Positions 26,548 to 32,822 of a stretch of 40,785 bases of DNA are shown piece by piece (the stretch's first letter is position 1; each line of letters begins with the position of its first letter). Source of the DNA: an uncultured Oscillospiraceae bacterium (GTDB lineage Bacteria; Bacillota; Clostridia; Oscillospirales; Oscillospiraceae); NCBI GenBank assembly GCA_934646185.1, contig CAKUEH010000021.1, positions 1 through 40,785 of the forward strand, given 5' to 3'. The translations under genes and the position numbers were made by a program. Below the pieces are notes generated by a model, which searched no databases, was not told where the DNA came from, and saw nothing but the letters and a program-made list of their open reading frames with translations.

Positions 26548-27948
26548 TTATTCCGGTTTTTTGTTTTCGATGGTGTCCTCGGTCAGGGCGCCGACGTCCT
26601 CCATCTTGACCTTTTTGGGCAGCGACAGCGACAGGATCATCGCCACCACGAACACACCCGCGACGGGGTTGCCCGCGAAAATGTCGCTCACGATCTGCGG
26701 CATGCCGGAGAAGAATTCCGGAACCTGCGTCACGCCGATGCCGATGGCGAAGCTCGTCGCGGCGATGATGGTGTTGCGCTGGTCAAAGCCGCACTCGCCG
26801 AGCATCGTGACGCCGGAGACGATGATCGCGCCGAACATGATGACCGTGCAGCCTCCGAGCACGCAGTCGGGAAGCGTGGAGAAGAACGCGCCCACGGGCG
26901 GGAACAGACCGGCCAGGATCAGCGTCAGGGCGCCGAACATGATCGTAAACCGGTTGACGACCTTCGTCATCGCGACGAGGCCGACGTTCTGGCTGAAGGA
27001 TGTGATGGGCGGGTAGCCGAACACGCCGCCGGAGACGGCGGAAATAAAGCCGTCGCAGGCAAGCGAGCCGGAGACTTCCTTTTCCGTGATCTCCCGGCCA
27101 AGGCCGCCGGTGCAGACGGCGGAGGTATCGCCGATCGTCTCCGCGGCGGAGACGAGGAAGACGAGCGTGACGGAGATGATCGCGCCGAGGTCAAACTTCG
27201 GCGTAAACGCGAACAGCTTCGGCAGGGCAACGACGCCGAGCTCCTGCACGGTGCTCTTCATGGACGCGAAATCGACCATGCCGAAAAACAGCGAGGCAAT
27301 ATAGCCCACGATCAGCCCGAACAGAACATAAAGCTGCTTCCAGAAGCCCTTTGCGAGCGAATTGTAGACAAGGCAGGCTGCCAGCGTAATGACCGCGACG
27401 AGCAGATTCTGCCACGCGCCGGTCGGATAGACGGAGGAGCTTGCGAAGGAAGAAATACCCGTGGAGAGCAGGCTGAAGCCGATGGTCGTCACGACGCAGG
27501 CCGAGACGATGGGGCTGACGAAGCGCCGCCAGTATTTTGCGGTCAGACCGAGAAGTCCCTCTATGCAGCCGCCCACGATCACCGCGCCGATCATCAGGCC
27601 GTAGTCCTTGGAGGCCAGCGTCATCATGGCGGACAGGAACGTAAAGCTCAGGCCCATCACGACGGGCAGGCGCGAGCCGATGCGCCAGACGGGATAGAGC
27701 TGGATGAGCGTGCCGATACCGGCGATGAGCATGGCGGCCTGAATGAGCAGTGCCGTGTCGATGGCGGTGAACGCCTGTCCGTTATAGACGGCGACGCTCG
27801 CGATCAGCATGACGGGCGTGACGTTTGCCACGAACATGGCCAGCACATGCTGCAGTCCGAAGGGGATGGCTTTGCCGACCGGGACTCTTCCGTCGAGCTT
27901 GTAGATGTTGTCGACGGACGCCGGTGCGCGGGATCTCTGGTCTTTCAT
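26548..27948 (-). CDS. NCS2/NAT family purine (xanthine/uracil) permease
   Basis: A nucleobase:cation symporter with about 14 membrane helices in 466 residues. The family signature QNxGxxxxT(K/R) is present as SQNVGLVAMTKVVNRF, and the transmembrane-segment-1 motif appears as FGLQHVLAMF. The extended cytoplasmic N-terminus and QNVGLVAMTK favour the xanthine/urate branch over uracil, but specificity is inference. AAAGGAG precedes the ATG, with a sigma-A-like promoter about 110 bases upstream and a hairpin terminator downstream. It is transcribed divergently from the peptidase C26 gene and lies near the selD operon, a plausible purine-catabolism setting. Confidence 0.92.
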   Translation of the reverse strand: MKDQRSRAPASVDNIYKLDGRVPVGKAIPFGLQHVLAMFVANVTPVMLIASVAVYNGQAFTAIDTALLIQAAMLIAGIGTLIQLYPVWRIGSRLPVVMGLSFTFLSAMMTLASKDYGLMIGAVIVGGCIEGLLGLTAKYWRRFVSPIVSACVVTTIGFSLLSTGISSFASSSVYPTGAWQNLLVAVITLAACLVYNSLAKGFWKQLYVLFGLIVGYIASLFFGMVDFASMKSTVQELGVVALPKLFAFTPKFDLGAIISVTLVFLVSAAETIGDTSAVCTGGLGREITEKEVSGSLACDGFISAVSGGVFGYPPITSFSQNVGLVAMTKVVNRFTIMFGALTLILAGLFPPVGAFFSTLPDCVLGGCTVIMFGAIIVSGVTMLGECGFDQRNTIIAATSFAIGIGVTQVPEFFSGMPQIVSDIFAGNPVAGVFVVAMILSLSLPKKVKMEDVGALTEDTIENKKPE

Positions 27949-28059
27949 GAAAAAAATCTCCTTTTATTTGATAGCCGGAGCCGCATACCGCGGTGGCAGG
28001 CGGCGGGACCGAAAAGGGAAAAGTGCCCCGCACCAGCCGTTATTCTGGCCTCAGTATCG

Positions 28060-28088
28060 AGTATACGCGTTCAGAATCCGTTAAGCAA
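28060..28088 (-). promoter_or_regulatory. Promoter of the NCS2 permease gene
   Basis: Minus strand: -35 TTGCTT (28083-28088), a 17-bp spacer, and -10 TATACT (28060-28065). The transcript would start near 28053, leaving a structured leader of about 105 nt. Confidence 0.5.
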
Positions 28089-28167
28089 TACAAAATTTCT
28101 GTTTGGCGAACAAAAAATAAGTTATATTTTTGTGAAATCTGACGCTCGTTCGGGATTAGCGAAAAGC

Positions 28168-28197
28168 CGCAATCCGTCTTCTGCACGGCAGATTGCG
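28168..28197. repeat. Inverted repeat overlapping the peptidase C26 promoter
   Basis: CGCAATC (28168-28174) and GATTGCG (28191-28197) pair perfectly, with a further CCGT/ACGG pairing inside. TTTTT follows on the plus strand. The right arm overlaps the -35 of the C26 promoter, so it could be an operator or a terminator-like stem. Confidence 0.5.
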
Positions 28198-28221
28198 TTT
28201 TTGCGCGGGATATGCTAAGAT
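28193..28221 (+). promoter_or_regulatory. Promoter of the peptidase C26 gene
   Basis: -35 TTGCGT (28193-28198), a 17-bp spacer, and -10 TAAGAT (28216-28221) preceded by TGC, an extended -10. Confidence 0.5.
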
Positions 28222-28263
28222 GAGACGTAAAACAACAGACAGAAGCGGCGAAAGGAGACCACC

Positions 28264-28953
28264 ATGCGAATCATCGGCGTCGTGCCGGGCGCGAAGCTGT
28301 TCGGCTCGGAGGATCTGTACGCGGACCAGTATTTATTTGTAAACGGCTACCCCAAGCGCATCCTTGCAAACGGTGCAGTGCCCGTCGGCATTCTCAGCAG
28401 CGACGGCTATGCGGCGCAGGACAGCCTGTCGCTCTGCGACGCATTTGTATTCTGCGGCGGGGCGCGGTTTTATCCGTATCATTTTCAGGTCATGGAGTAT
28501 GCCGCCCGATCCGGCAAGCCCGTGCTCGGCATCTGCCTCGGCATGCAGATGATGAACACCTATTTTCTCGTCGCCGAGGAAGCGGAGCGCCGCGGCTGGG
28601 ACGGGCCGCTGCTCGGCCTGTTTGAGCAGATGAAAAAGGAGCGCTATATGTTCACCGAGCCCGTAGACGGCCACTGGGACGGCCATATCACGCGGGATAA
28701 CGTCGACCGCTTCAAGCATCCCGTCCATGTGACGCCCGGCAGCCGTCTCGAGCGCCTGACGGGAAAGCAGACGATCCTCGGCGCGTCGATGCACAACTAC
28801 CGCATCACGCACCCGGCCCGGTCCCTGACCGTCGCCGGCCGGACAGACGACGGCACCATCGAGGCGCTGGAATACGGCGATCAGATGCTCGGCGTCCAAT
28901 TCCACCCCGAAGCCGACGATCAGAACGACGACCTGTTCCGCGCCATCCTGTGA
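28264..28953 (+). CDS. Class I glutamine amidotransferase-like protein, peptidase C26 (gamma-glutamyl hydrolase family)
   Basis: Predicted to hydrolyse a gamma-glutamyl amide bond, as PuuD does for gamma-glutamyl-GABA; the substrate is unknown. The nucleophile elbow is VLGICLGMQ (Cys 91), and the catalytic partners appear in VQFHPEA (His 214, Glu 216), so the triad is complete. The N-terminus (MRIIGVVPG) and the internal FVFCGGARFYPYHF correspond to the family's substrate loop, though the usual GGxDxxP motif is altered. 229 residues, normal length. AAAGGAG precedes the ATG. It is a single gene between divergent and convergent neighbours, followed by palindromic repeats. Confidence 0.85.
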   Translation: MRIIGVVPGAKLFGSEDLYADQYLFVNGYPKRILANGAVPVGILSSDGYAAQDSLSLCDAFVFCGGARFYPYHFQVMEYAARSGKPVLGICLGMQMMNTYFLVAEEAERRGWDGPLLGLFEQMKKERYMFTEPVDGHWDGHITRDNVDRFKHPVHVTPGSRLERLTGKQTILGASMHNYRITHPARSLTVAGRTDDGTIEALEYGDQMLGVQFHPEADDQNDDLFRAIL

Positions 28954-28966
28954 CCCGCATCCCCGC

Positions 28967-29022
28967 AAAGGCTCCCCTTCCAGGGGAGCTGTCAGCAAAG
29001 CTGACTGAGAGGTCGCGGCAGG
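28967..29022 (+). repeat. Dispersed palindromic repeat, copy 1
   Basis: Two adjacent hairpins: GCTCCCCT (28971-28978) with AGGGGAGC (28982-28989), and GTCAGC-AAA-GCTGAC (28991-29005). It shares the order AAAGGCT, hairpin, GTCAGC hairpin, TGA with copies at 34.1, 38.2 and 40.6 kb. It lies just after the peptidase C26 stop. Confidence 0.8.
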
Positions 29023-29064
29023 CAGCGACGAAAAGCTGAAAGTCCAATGCGAATCCGTGCAGTC

Positions 29065-29188
29065 CAAAGGCTCCCCTTGGGCACAAGGGGCCGGTTCCCC
29101 CTGTCAGGGGAAAATGGCCCGTAGGGCCAAAAGGGTAGGGGCGCTGGCGCGAAGCGCCTGAGGGGATTCGAACGCCGCAAATTTCGAA
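29065..29188 (+). repeat. Dispersed palindromic repeat, copy 2 (mosaic)
   Basis: Starts like the family (AAAGGCTCCCCTTGGGCAC, hairpin CCCCTT/AAGGGG) and ends with GGGATTCGAACGCC followed by GCAAATTTCG, identical to the end of the copy at 38.2 kb. The middle differs: it carries other short palindromes (29095-29112, GGCCC-GTA-GGGCC at 29116-29128, and GGCGC/GCGCC near 29140-29158) in place of the GTCAGC hairpin. Confidence 0.7.
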
Positions 29189-29196
29189 GCACGCCG

Positions 29197-29241
29197 AAAA
29201 AACCGCCGCCCCCTGCCATGCAAGACATGACAGGGGACGGC
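29197..29241 (-). terminator. Strong terminator of the yqeC-yqeB-selD-orf120-orf48 operon
   Basis: On the minus strand a 16-bp stem (29226-29241 with 29205-29220, two G-U pairs) with a 5-nt loop is followed by GG and six T residues (29197-29202). It starts 5 bases after the orf48 stop and defines the operon end. Confidence 0.9.
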
Positions 29242-29245
29242 TTTG

Positions 29246-29392
29246 TCACAGATCGTCCACGTCCTGAACCGGGATCTCATGCTCGTTCATCGGAAGACCC
29301 GTCCAGCTGCCCTGCGGGTCGGTAAAGCTGGGCTGTTGGGCGAAGATCTCCGGCACGAGCTCCGGACGGTCTTTTTTCTCACGCTTTTTCAT
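29246..29392 (-). CDS. 48-residue small protein of unknown function (orf48)
   Basis: I do not recognise a function. The protein begins with a basic segment (MKKREKKDRPELVPEIF), has a central SFTDPQGSWTGLP, and ends in an acidic tail PVQDVDDL. It has no membrane helix and no cysteine. It is supported as a real gene by AGGAGG ideally placed 7 bases before the ATG, by a complete frame to a stop, and by the operon terminator 5 bases later. It lies 48 bases after orf120 with no terminator between, so it should be the last gene of the selD operon. I have an impression, unchecked, that similar small proteins occur in related Clostridia. Confidence 0.75.
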   Translation of the reverse strand: MKKREKKDRPELVPEIFAQQPSFTDPQGSWTGLPMNEHEIPVQDVDDL

Positions 29393-29440
29393 GCTGCACC
29401 TCCTGTCTTTTTCTTTCAGGATGTGCGGCTTTTTTCGGTT

Positions 29441-29803
29441 TTATCCGTGATGGTGTCCGTTGTGGTCGCAGGACTCCGGGATATAATCGGCCTCCTTGGA
29501 AAAATCAAGCGATTCCGGCGCGTATGCCCGGAGCGCATCCAGAAACGCTGCGTAATCGTCCCGGTCCGTGGGAACGAGCACCATCTGCCCGCGCTCCAGC
29601 AGCCGGTCGGCCGCCGTGAAGCAGAGCGCGTCGACGCGCCCGCGGTTTGTCAGCACGTTATGCATCAGACACACGTCCCGGATCTGCGGAATTTCAAAAT
29701 AAATGACCGTGCGGGAGCAGAAAATTTCAATCGCCGCCTCCGCGCCGTCCTCCGGCGGCAGGACGCGGACGGTGTCCTCGGGAATCAGAATATAGCGGTT
29801 CAT
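29441..29803 (-). CDS. Uncharacterised 120-residue protein in the selD operon (orf120)
   Basis: Not recognised. It is a soluble-looking alpha/beta protein: MNRYILIPEDTVRVLPP at the start, an EIFCSRTVIYFEIP strand region, then QMVLVPTDRDDYAAFLDAL. The tail ends in CDHNGHHHG, a possible metal- or selenium-handling motif by appearance only. It does not match the TusA-like or DUF3343 carriers known from this pathway, having no N-terminal Cys-Pro motif. GAGG sits about 8 bases before the ATG, and only 10 bases separate it from the selD stop, so translation is probably coupled. Co-transcription with yqeC, yqeB and selD suggests a role in selenium-dependent molybdenum hydroxylase maturation; that is inference. 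Confidence 0.8.
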   Translation of the reverse strand: MNRYILIPEDTVRVLPPEDGAEAAIEIFCSRTVIYFEIPQIRDVCLMHNVLTNRGRVDALCFTAADRLLERGQMVLVPTDRDDYAAFLDALRAYAPESLDFSKEADYIPESCDHNGHHHG

Positions 29804-29813
29804 CCAGGCATCC

Positions 29814-30851
29814 TCATTTCAGATAAATTCTCGCGCCGCCCGTATAGGGCTGCACCGTGCCGACGCGCTGCGCGCTGGGCACTGCCGGTTTTAACGCCTC
29901 AAACAGCGCGTCCGCGTCCTCCGGATCGCAGGCGATGAGCAGACCGCCCGCTGTCTGCGGGTCGTAGAGCACGTCCTGCACGGCAAGCTCGACGTCTCCC
30001 GCGTCGACCATGGGCTCGGCAAACGTGCGGTTGCGGTACATGCCCGCGGGCAGAATGCCCATGCGCGCAAAGTCCAGCGCTTCGCCGATCAGGTCGATCG
30101 CGCCCGTGTCGATTTCCAGCTGCACGTCGCTGCCCGTCGCCATCTCGGACGCGTGGCCGAGGAAGGAGAAGCCCGTCACGTCCGTGCAGGCGTGGACGCG
30201 GTACTGCACCATCACGTCGCGCGCGGACTTGTTGAGCGTCGTCATCAGGCGGATGGCCAGCGCTTTTCCGTCCTCGGACAGAAGGTCTGCCTTTTCCGCC
30301 GTCGTGAGAATGCCGATGCCGAGCGGCTTTGTGAAAAACAGCACGTCGCCGGGCTTTGCACCGGAATTCGTGAGGATCTTATCCGGATGGACAAAGCCAG
30401 TCACGGCCAGACCGTATTTCGGCTCGTCGTCATAGATCGAGTGCCCGCCGGTAATCAGCGCGCCCGCCTCATAGACCTTGTCATAGCCGCCACGCAGAAT
30501 GTCGTGTACGGCCTCCTTCGGCATGCTCTCCGGCACGGCCATGATGTTGAGGCAGAGCTTCGGCTCGCCGCCCATGGCATAGACGTCGGACAGCGCGTTC
30601 GTCGCGGCGATCTGGCCGAAGGTATACGGGTCGTCCGCAATGGGCGGGAAGAAGTCGACCGTCTGCACGAGCGCCAGCTCGTCCGATACCTTATAGACCG
30701 ACGCATCGTCGCTCTTGTCAAAGCCGACGAGCAGATTTTCGTCCTGCCGTACACGGATATCGCCCAGCAGCTGCGCGAGAATGCCTGCGCCGACCTTCGC
30801 GCCGCACCCGGCGCATTTTGCAAGCTTTGTCAGCTTGATCTCGTCCTTCAT
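29814..30851 (-). CDS. selD: Selenide, water dikinase (selenophosphate synthetase)
   Basis: Makes selenophosphate, the Se donor for selenocysteine, selenouridine and the selenium cofactor of certain molybdenum hydroxylases. The active site reads CAGCGAK, with Cys 16 and Lys 19 aligning with E. coli Cys17 and Lys20; it is the cysteine rather than the selenocysteine form. The PurM-like ATP fold is evident (DDASVYKV, VDFFPPIADDPYTFGQIAATNALSD-type region, TAGGLL). The 345 residues are typical. It starts two bases after the yqeB stop. No selA, selB, selC or mnmH is in the window, and the partners here point to the molybdenum hydroxylase route. Confidence 0.95.
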   Translation of the reverse strand: MKDEIKLTKLAKCAGCGAKVGAGILAQLLGDIRVRQDENLLVGFDKSDDASVYKVSDELALVQTVDFFPPIADDPYTFGQIAATNALSDVYAMGGEPKLCLNIMAVPESMPKEAVHDILRGGYDKVYEAGALITGGHSIYDDEPKYGLAVTGFVHPDKILTNSGAKPGDVLFFTKPLGIGILTTAEKADLLSEDGKALAIRLMTTLNKSARDVMVQYRVHACTDVTGFSFLGHASEMATGSDVQLEIDTGAIDLIGEALDFARMGILPAGMYRNRTFAEPMVDAGDVELAVQDVLYDPQTAGGLLIACDPEDADALFEALKPAVPSAQRVGTVQPYTGGARIYLK

Positions 30852-30853
30852 GG

Positions 30854-31675
30854 TTATACCCCCAATGTATTTTGTCCCGTCACGGCGTTCAGAACGCCTG
30901 TGTATTCCAAGATCGCCTGCAAAACGCCGCCGCCGATGGCGATGGCCTTGTCCGAGGCGGTCTGGCAGTAGGAAATTTCCCCGCGCGGGTCAACGTCTCC
31001 GGATTTCATACCCTTGAATACGGGCGTCCCGTCGGCCAGCATCCCGCGGATAACGCCCGAGATCGTGCAGACCATCGGCTTGCCGTTTACCTCGCCCGCA
31101 ACATCGCCCGCCTGCACCATCGTGCCGATGTCAAGCAGTTGATGGAAGATCCCGTCGTCCGGCGCGCGCAGCACGCGCTCGCCGGTAAAGCCGCCGATGA
31201 GGCCGGGAATATTCGTGTTCGGAATGGGCTCGCCGCTGCGGATGACGCGGCCCAGCGTGTGCCCGCGCATCGTCTCAACGACTGCGTGGCAGTCCCGCCC
31301 GGCGCAGAAGCCGGGGCCCACGCCGATGACCAGCGGCGCGTCTGTGATTGCCGTGCCGAGGTTTTTCTTGGCAAGAATCGCGTCGACCAGCACGTCCGGC
31401 TTCAGCCACGCGCGGCACGCCGCCTGCGGGTCGGCCAGAACCGGGATATTGCCGTCAGCCAGAATGTGGCGCACATCCGTCTCCGTCGCGGCAAGCTCCG
31501 CCGTTACGTCCTCCACCTGATAGCTTCCATATAAGATCGCCTGCGAAAAGCAGACCGTCCGGCGGATGGCCGTCGGCTGCGGCAGGTCGGTCATGACCAC
31601 ACACAGATGCGACCGGAAAAGCCGGAGCGCGATCCCAGTCGCCAGATCACCCGCGCCGCGAATCAGCACAAGCAT
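30854..31675 (-). CDS. yqeB: Selenium-dependent molybdenum hydroxylase system protein YqeB (EF2563 family)
   Basis: A family found with SelD and molybdenum hydroxylases in genomes that use the labile selenium cofactor; its biochemical role is not established. The N-terminus is a Rossmann-like nucleotide loop (LVLIRGAGDLATGIALRL). Later conserved stretches include VIGVGPGFCAGRDCHAVVETMRGH and GEPIPNTNIPGLIGG, with cysteines that could handle selenium. 273 residues, as usual. Its ATG overlaps the yqeC stop by 13 bases and its stop lies two bases before selD, giving a tight operon. Confidence 0.9.
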   Translation of the reverse strand: MLVLIRGAGDLATGIALRLFRSHLCVVMTDLPQPTAIRRTVCFSQAILYGSYQVEDVTAELAATETDVRHILADGNIPVLADPQAACRAWLKPDVLVDAILAKKNLGTAITDAPLVIGVGPGFCAGRDCHAVVETMRGHTLGRVIRSGEPIPNTNIPGLIGGFTGERVLRAPDDGIFHQLLDIGTMVQAGDVAGEVNGKPMVCTISGVIRGMLADGTPVFKGMKSGDVDPRGEISYCQTASDKAIAIGGGVLQAILEYTGVLNAVTGQNTLGV

Positions 31676-32334
31676 TCAATCCACCCCTTCTGCAGCGCCG
31701 CCATGCACACCGGGCAATGAAGCCCGGCGGCCAGCGCCAGCGCTGTTGTCTGTTCCTGTTCATTTTCAGCCTGATTGACCAGCACGCGCGTATGCAGCGC
31801 CTCCTGCTTTAAAAACCTCGCCCAGAGCTCCGGCGTCACGACCGTATCCTCGCTTACGCCGAGCGCCTGCGCGGCGATCGGCGCGCGGTGGACGCTCTCG
31901 CGCATCGGTCTGCCGAAGCCCGACGCGCCTACGACTAGGATCGTCTGGTTCGCCTCCGGCGGAACGACCGGCTCATGCGCAGCGTGGGCCTTGAGCGGCA
32001 GGCGCATGGCTCCGTCCGCCTCGACGATCACATAGTCGGCCAGCGCGCAGAGCGTCCGGAACGGCAGCTCCGGCGCGGAGAATTTTCCGTTTTCCGAGAT
32101 AGAGCCCACGCAGACGCAGCCTGCGCGCGCCAATGCGGCCCGTATCTCCGCCTCGGTGGGCGAAACGAGGCACGGCATCGTCTGTTCGGGATAGATATGC
32201 GTCGTCGTACACACGATCACGCGCGCCCGCGCGGCAAGCTCTGCCGCGAGGCATTCCATCAGCGTCGTCTTTCCGCCGCCGCCGATGATCGCAGTCACGC
32301 CGGGCCGCACGTCCAGCGCTTCTGACAGCTTCAC
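31663..32334 (-). CDS. yqeC: Selenium cofactor biosynthesis protein YqeC
   Basis: A P-loop protein found together with YqeB and SelD in selenium-dependent molybdenum hydroxylase systems. The nucleotide loop is IIGGGGKTTLM near residue 17, and further motifs are CTTTHIYP, YVIVEADGAMRLPLKAH and LVVGASGFGRP. I chose the GTG start at 32334 because GAGGAGG lies 8 bases upstream. An in-frame ATG at 32370 has no ribosome site and would overlap the promoter. This gives 223 residues. It is first in the operon, behind a promoter at 32361-32389, divergent from the ModE-type gene. Confidence 0.88.
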   Translation of the reverse strand: MKLSEALDVRPGVTAIIGGGGKTTLMECLAAELAARARVIVCTTTHIYPEQTMPCLVSPTEAEIRAALARAGCVCVGSISENGKFSAPELPFRTLCALADYVIVEADGAMRLPLKAHAAHEPVVPPEANQTILVVGASGFGRPMRESVHRAPIAAQALGVSEDTVVTPELWARFLKQEALHTRVLVNQAENEQEQTTALALAAGLHCPVCMAALQKGWIECLC

Positions 32335-32360
32335 AGGACATTCCTCCTCTATGTAGTATA

Positions 32361-32389
32361 AGCATAGCATCCGCGTGCTTCCACGTCAA
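32361..32389 (-). promoter_or_regulatory. Promoter of the yqeC-yqeB-selD operon
   Basis: Minus strand: -35 TTGACG (32384-32389), a 17-bp spacer, and extended -10 TGC-TATGCT (TATGCT at 32361-32366). The -35 lies in one arm of the inverted repeat at 32385-32410. Confidence 0.7.
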
Positions 32390-32410
32390 GAATATCGGAA
32401 TATTGTTGAC
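32385..32410. promoter_or_regulatory. Candidate shared operator for the ModE-type regulator
   Basis: A 26-bp inverted repeat: arm GTCAAGAATAT (32385-32395), spacer CGGA, arm ATATTGTTGAC (32400-32410). Arms match at 10 of 11 positions. The outer GTCAA/TTGAC are the -35 boxes of the two divergent promoters, so a dimer bound here would block both. Regulation by the adjacent ModE-type protein is inference; the AT-rich inner half-sites are compatible with a ModE-like site but do not match the E. coli consensus. Confidence 0.6.
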
Positions 32411-32435
32411 AATGACGAATGCAGCGTGGTAAGAT
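32406..32435 (+). promoter_or_regulatory. Promoter of the ModE-type gene (leaderless arrangement)
   Basis: Consensus -35 TTGACA (32406-32411), an 18-bp spacer, and -10 TAAGAT (32430-32435). The start codon at 32442 is only seven bases after the -10, so the mRNA would begin at or next to the AUG. Confidence 0.7.
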
Positions 32436-32441
32436 TTTGAC

Positions 32442-32798
32442 ATGGAACAACAAACCTTCAGACCCGTCCTGACCATTCGGATCTTCGGCGAGGAAAAGTG
32501 CTTCGGCCCCGGTGTGGCGATCCTGCTGCGCAAGGTGCGCGAGCTGCACTCCCTGCGCGCGGCGGCCATGTCCATCGGCATGGCGTATTCGAAGGCATGG
32601 ACGATCCTAAAAAACGCACAGCAGTCGCTGGGCTTCAAGCTGCTCGATTCCACAACCGGCGGAAAACACGGAGGAGGTGCCCGTCTCACGCCGGAGGGCG
32701 AAACCCTGCTTGACGCTTACGACCGCTACTGTACGGCGCTCCGCGCGCATGCGCAGACGCTGTTCAGCGAAACCTTTGACGGCATTCTGCCGCTCTGA
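32442..32798 (+). CDS. ModE-type molybdenum-responsive winged-helix regulator (DNA-binding domain only)
   Basis: A 118-residue LysR-like N-terminal domain of the ModE family. The helix-turn-helix and wing are clear: CFGPGVAILLRKVRELHSLRAAAMS, then GMAYSKAWTILKNAQQSLGFKLLDST and GGGARLTPEGETLLDAYDRY. The C-terminal molybdate-binding TOBE/Mop domains of full-length ModE are absent, so how it senses molybdate, if it does, is unclear. There is no ribosome site: the ATG sits just after the -10, indicating a leaderless transcript. It is divergent from the yqeC operon and 24 bases upstream of the aldolase-domain gene, so it probably regulates both. Confidence 0.85.
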   Translation: MEQQTFRPVLTIRIFGEEKCFGPGVAILLRKVRELHSLRAAAMSIGMAYSKAWTILKNAQQSLGFKLLDSTTGGKHGGGARLTPEGETLLDAYDRYCTALRAHAQTLFSETFDGILPL

Positions 32799-32822
32799 CT
32801 ATCTTGATCGGGAGGTCATCAT

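Larger units (their letters stand above)
27949..28263. other. Divergent promoter region between the NCS2 permease and peptidase C26 genes
   Basis: These 315 bases contain a minus-strand promoter (28060-28088) with a leader of about 105 nt for the permease, an AT-rich block (28085-28135), an inverted repeat (28168-28197), and a plus-strand promoter (28193-28221). The permease leader can form hairpins (for example GCCGC at 27980-27984 with GCGGC at 28000-28004). It lacks the conserved loop core of purine riboswitches as far as I can see. Confidence 0.5.

Noticed and set aside
27949..28060. Purine riboswitch before the NCS2 permease
   Set aside because: The leader lacks the conserved UUUCUACC and CCGACUAU-type junction sequences.
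29243..29938. Plus-strand open frame opposite orf48 and orf120
   Set aside because: It lacks a ribosome site and is antisense to two minus-strand genes with good ribosome sites and operon placement.
29246..32334. Selenocysteine-encoding in-frame TGA codons in the selD operon
   Set aside because: All five frames are continuous with cysteine in the SelD active site, and no gene in the window appears split by TGA.
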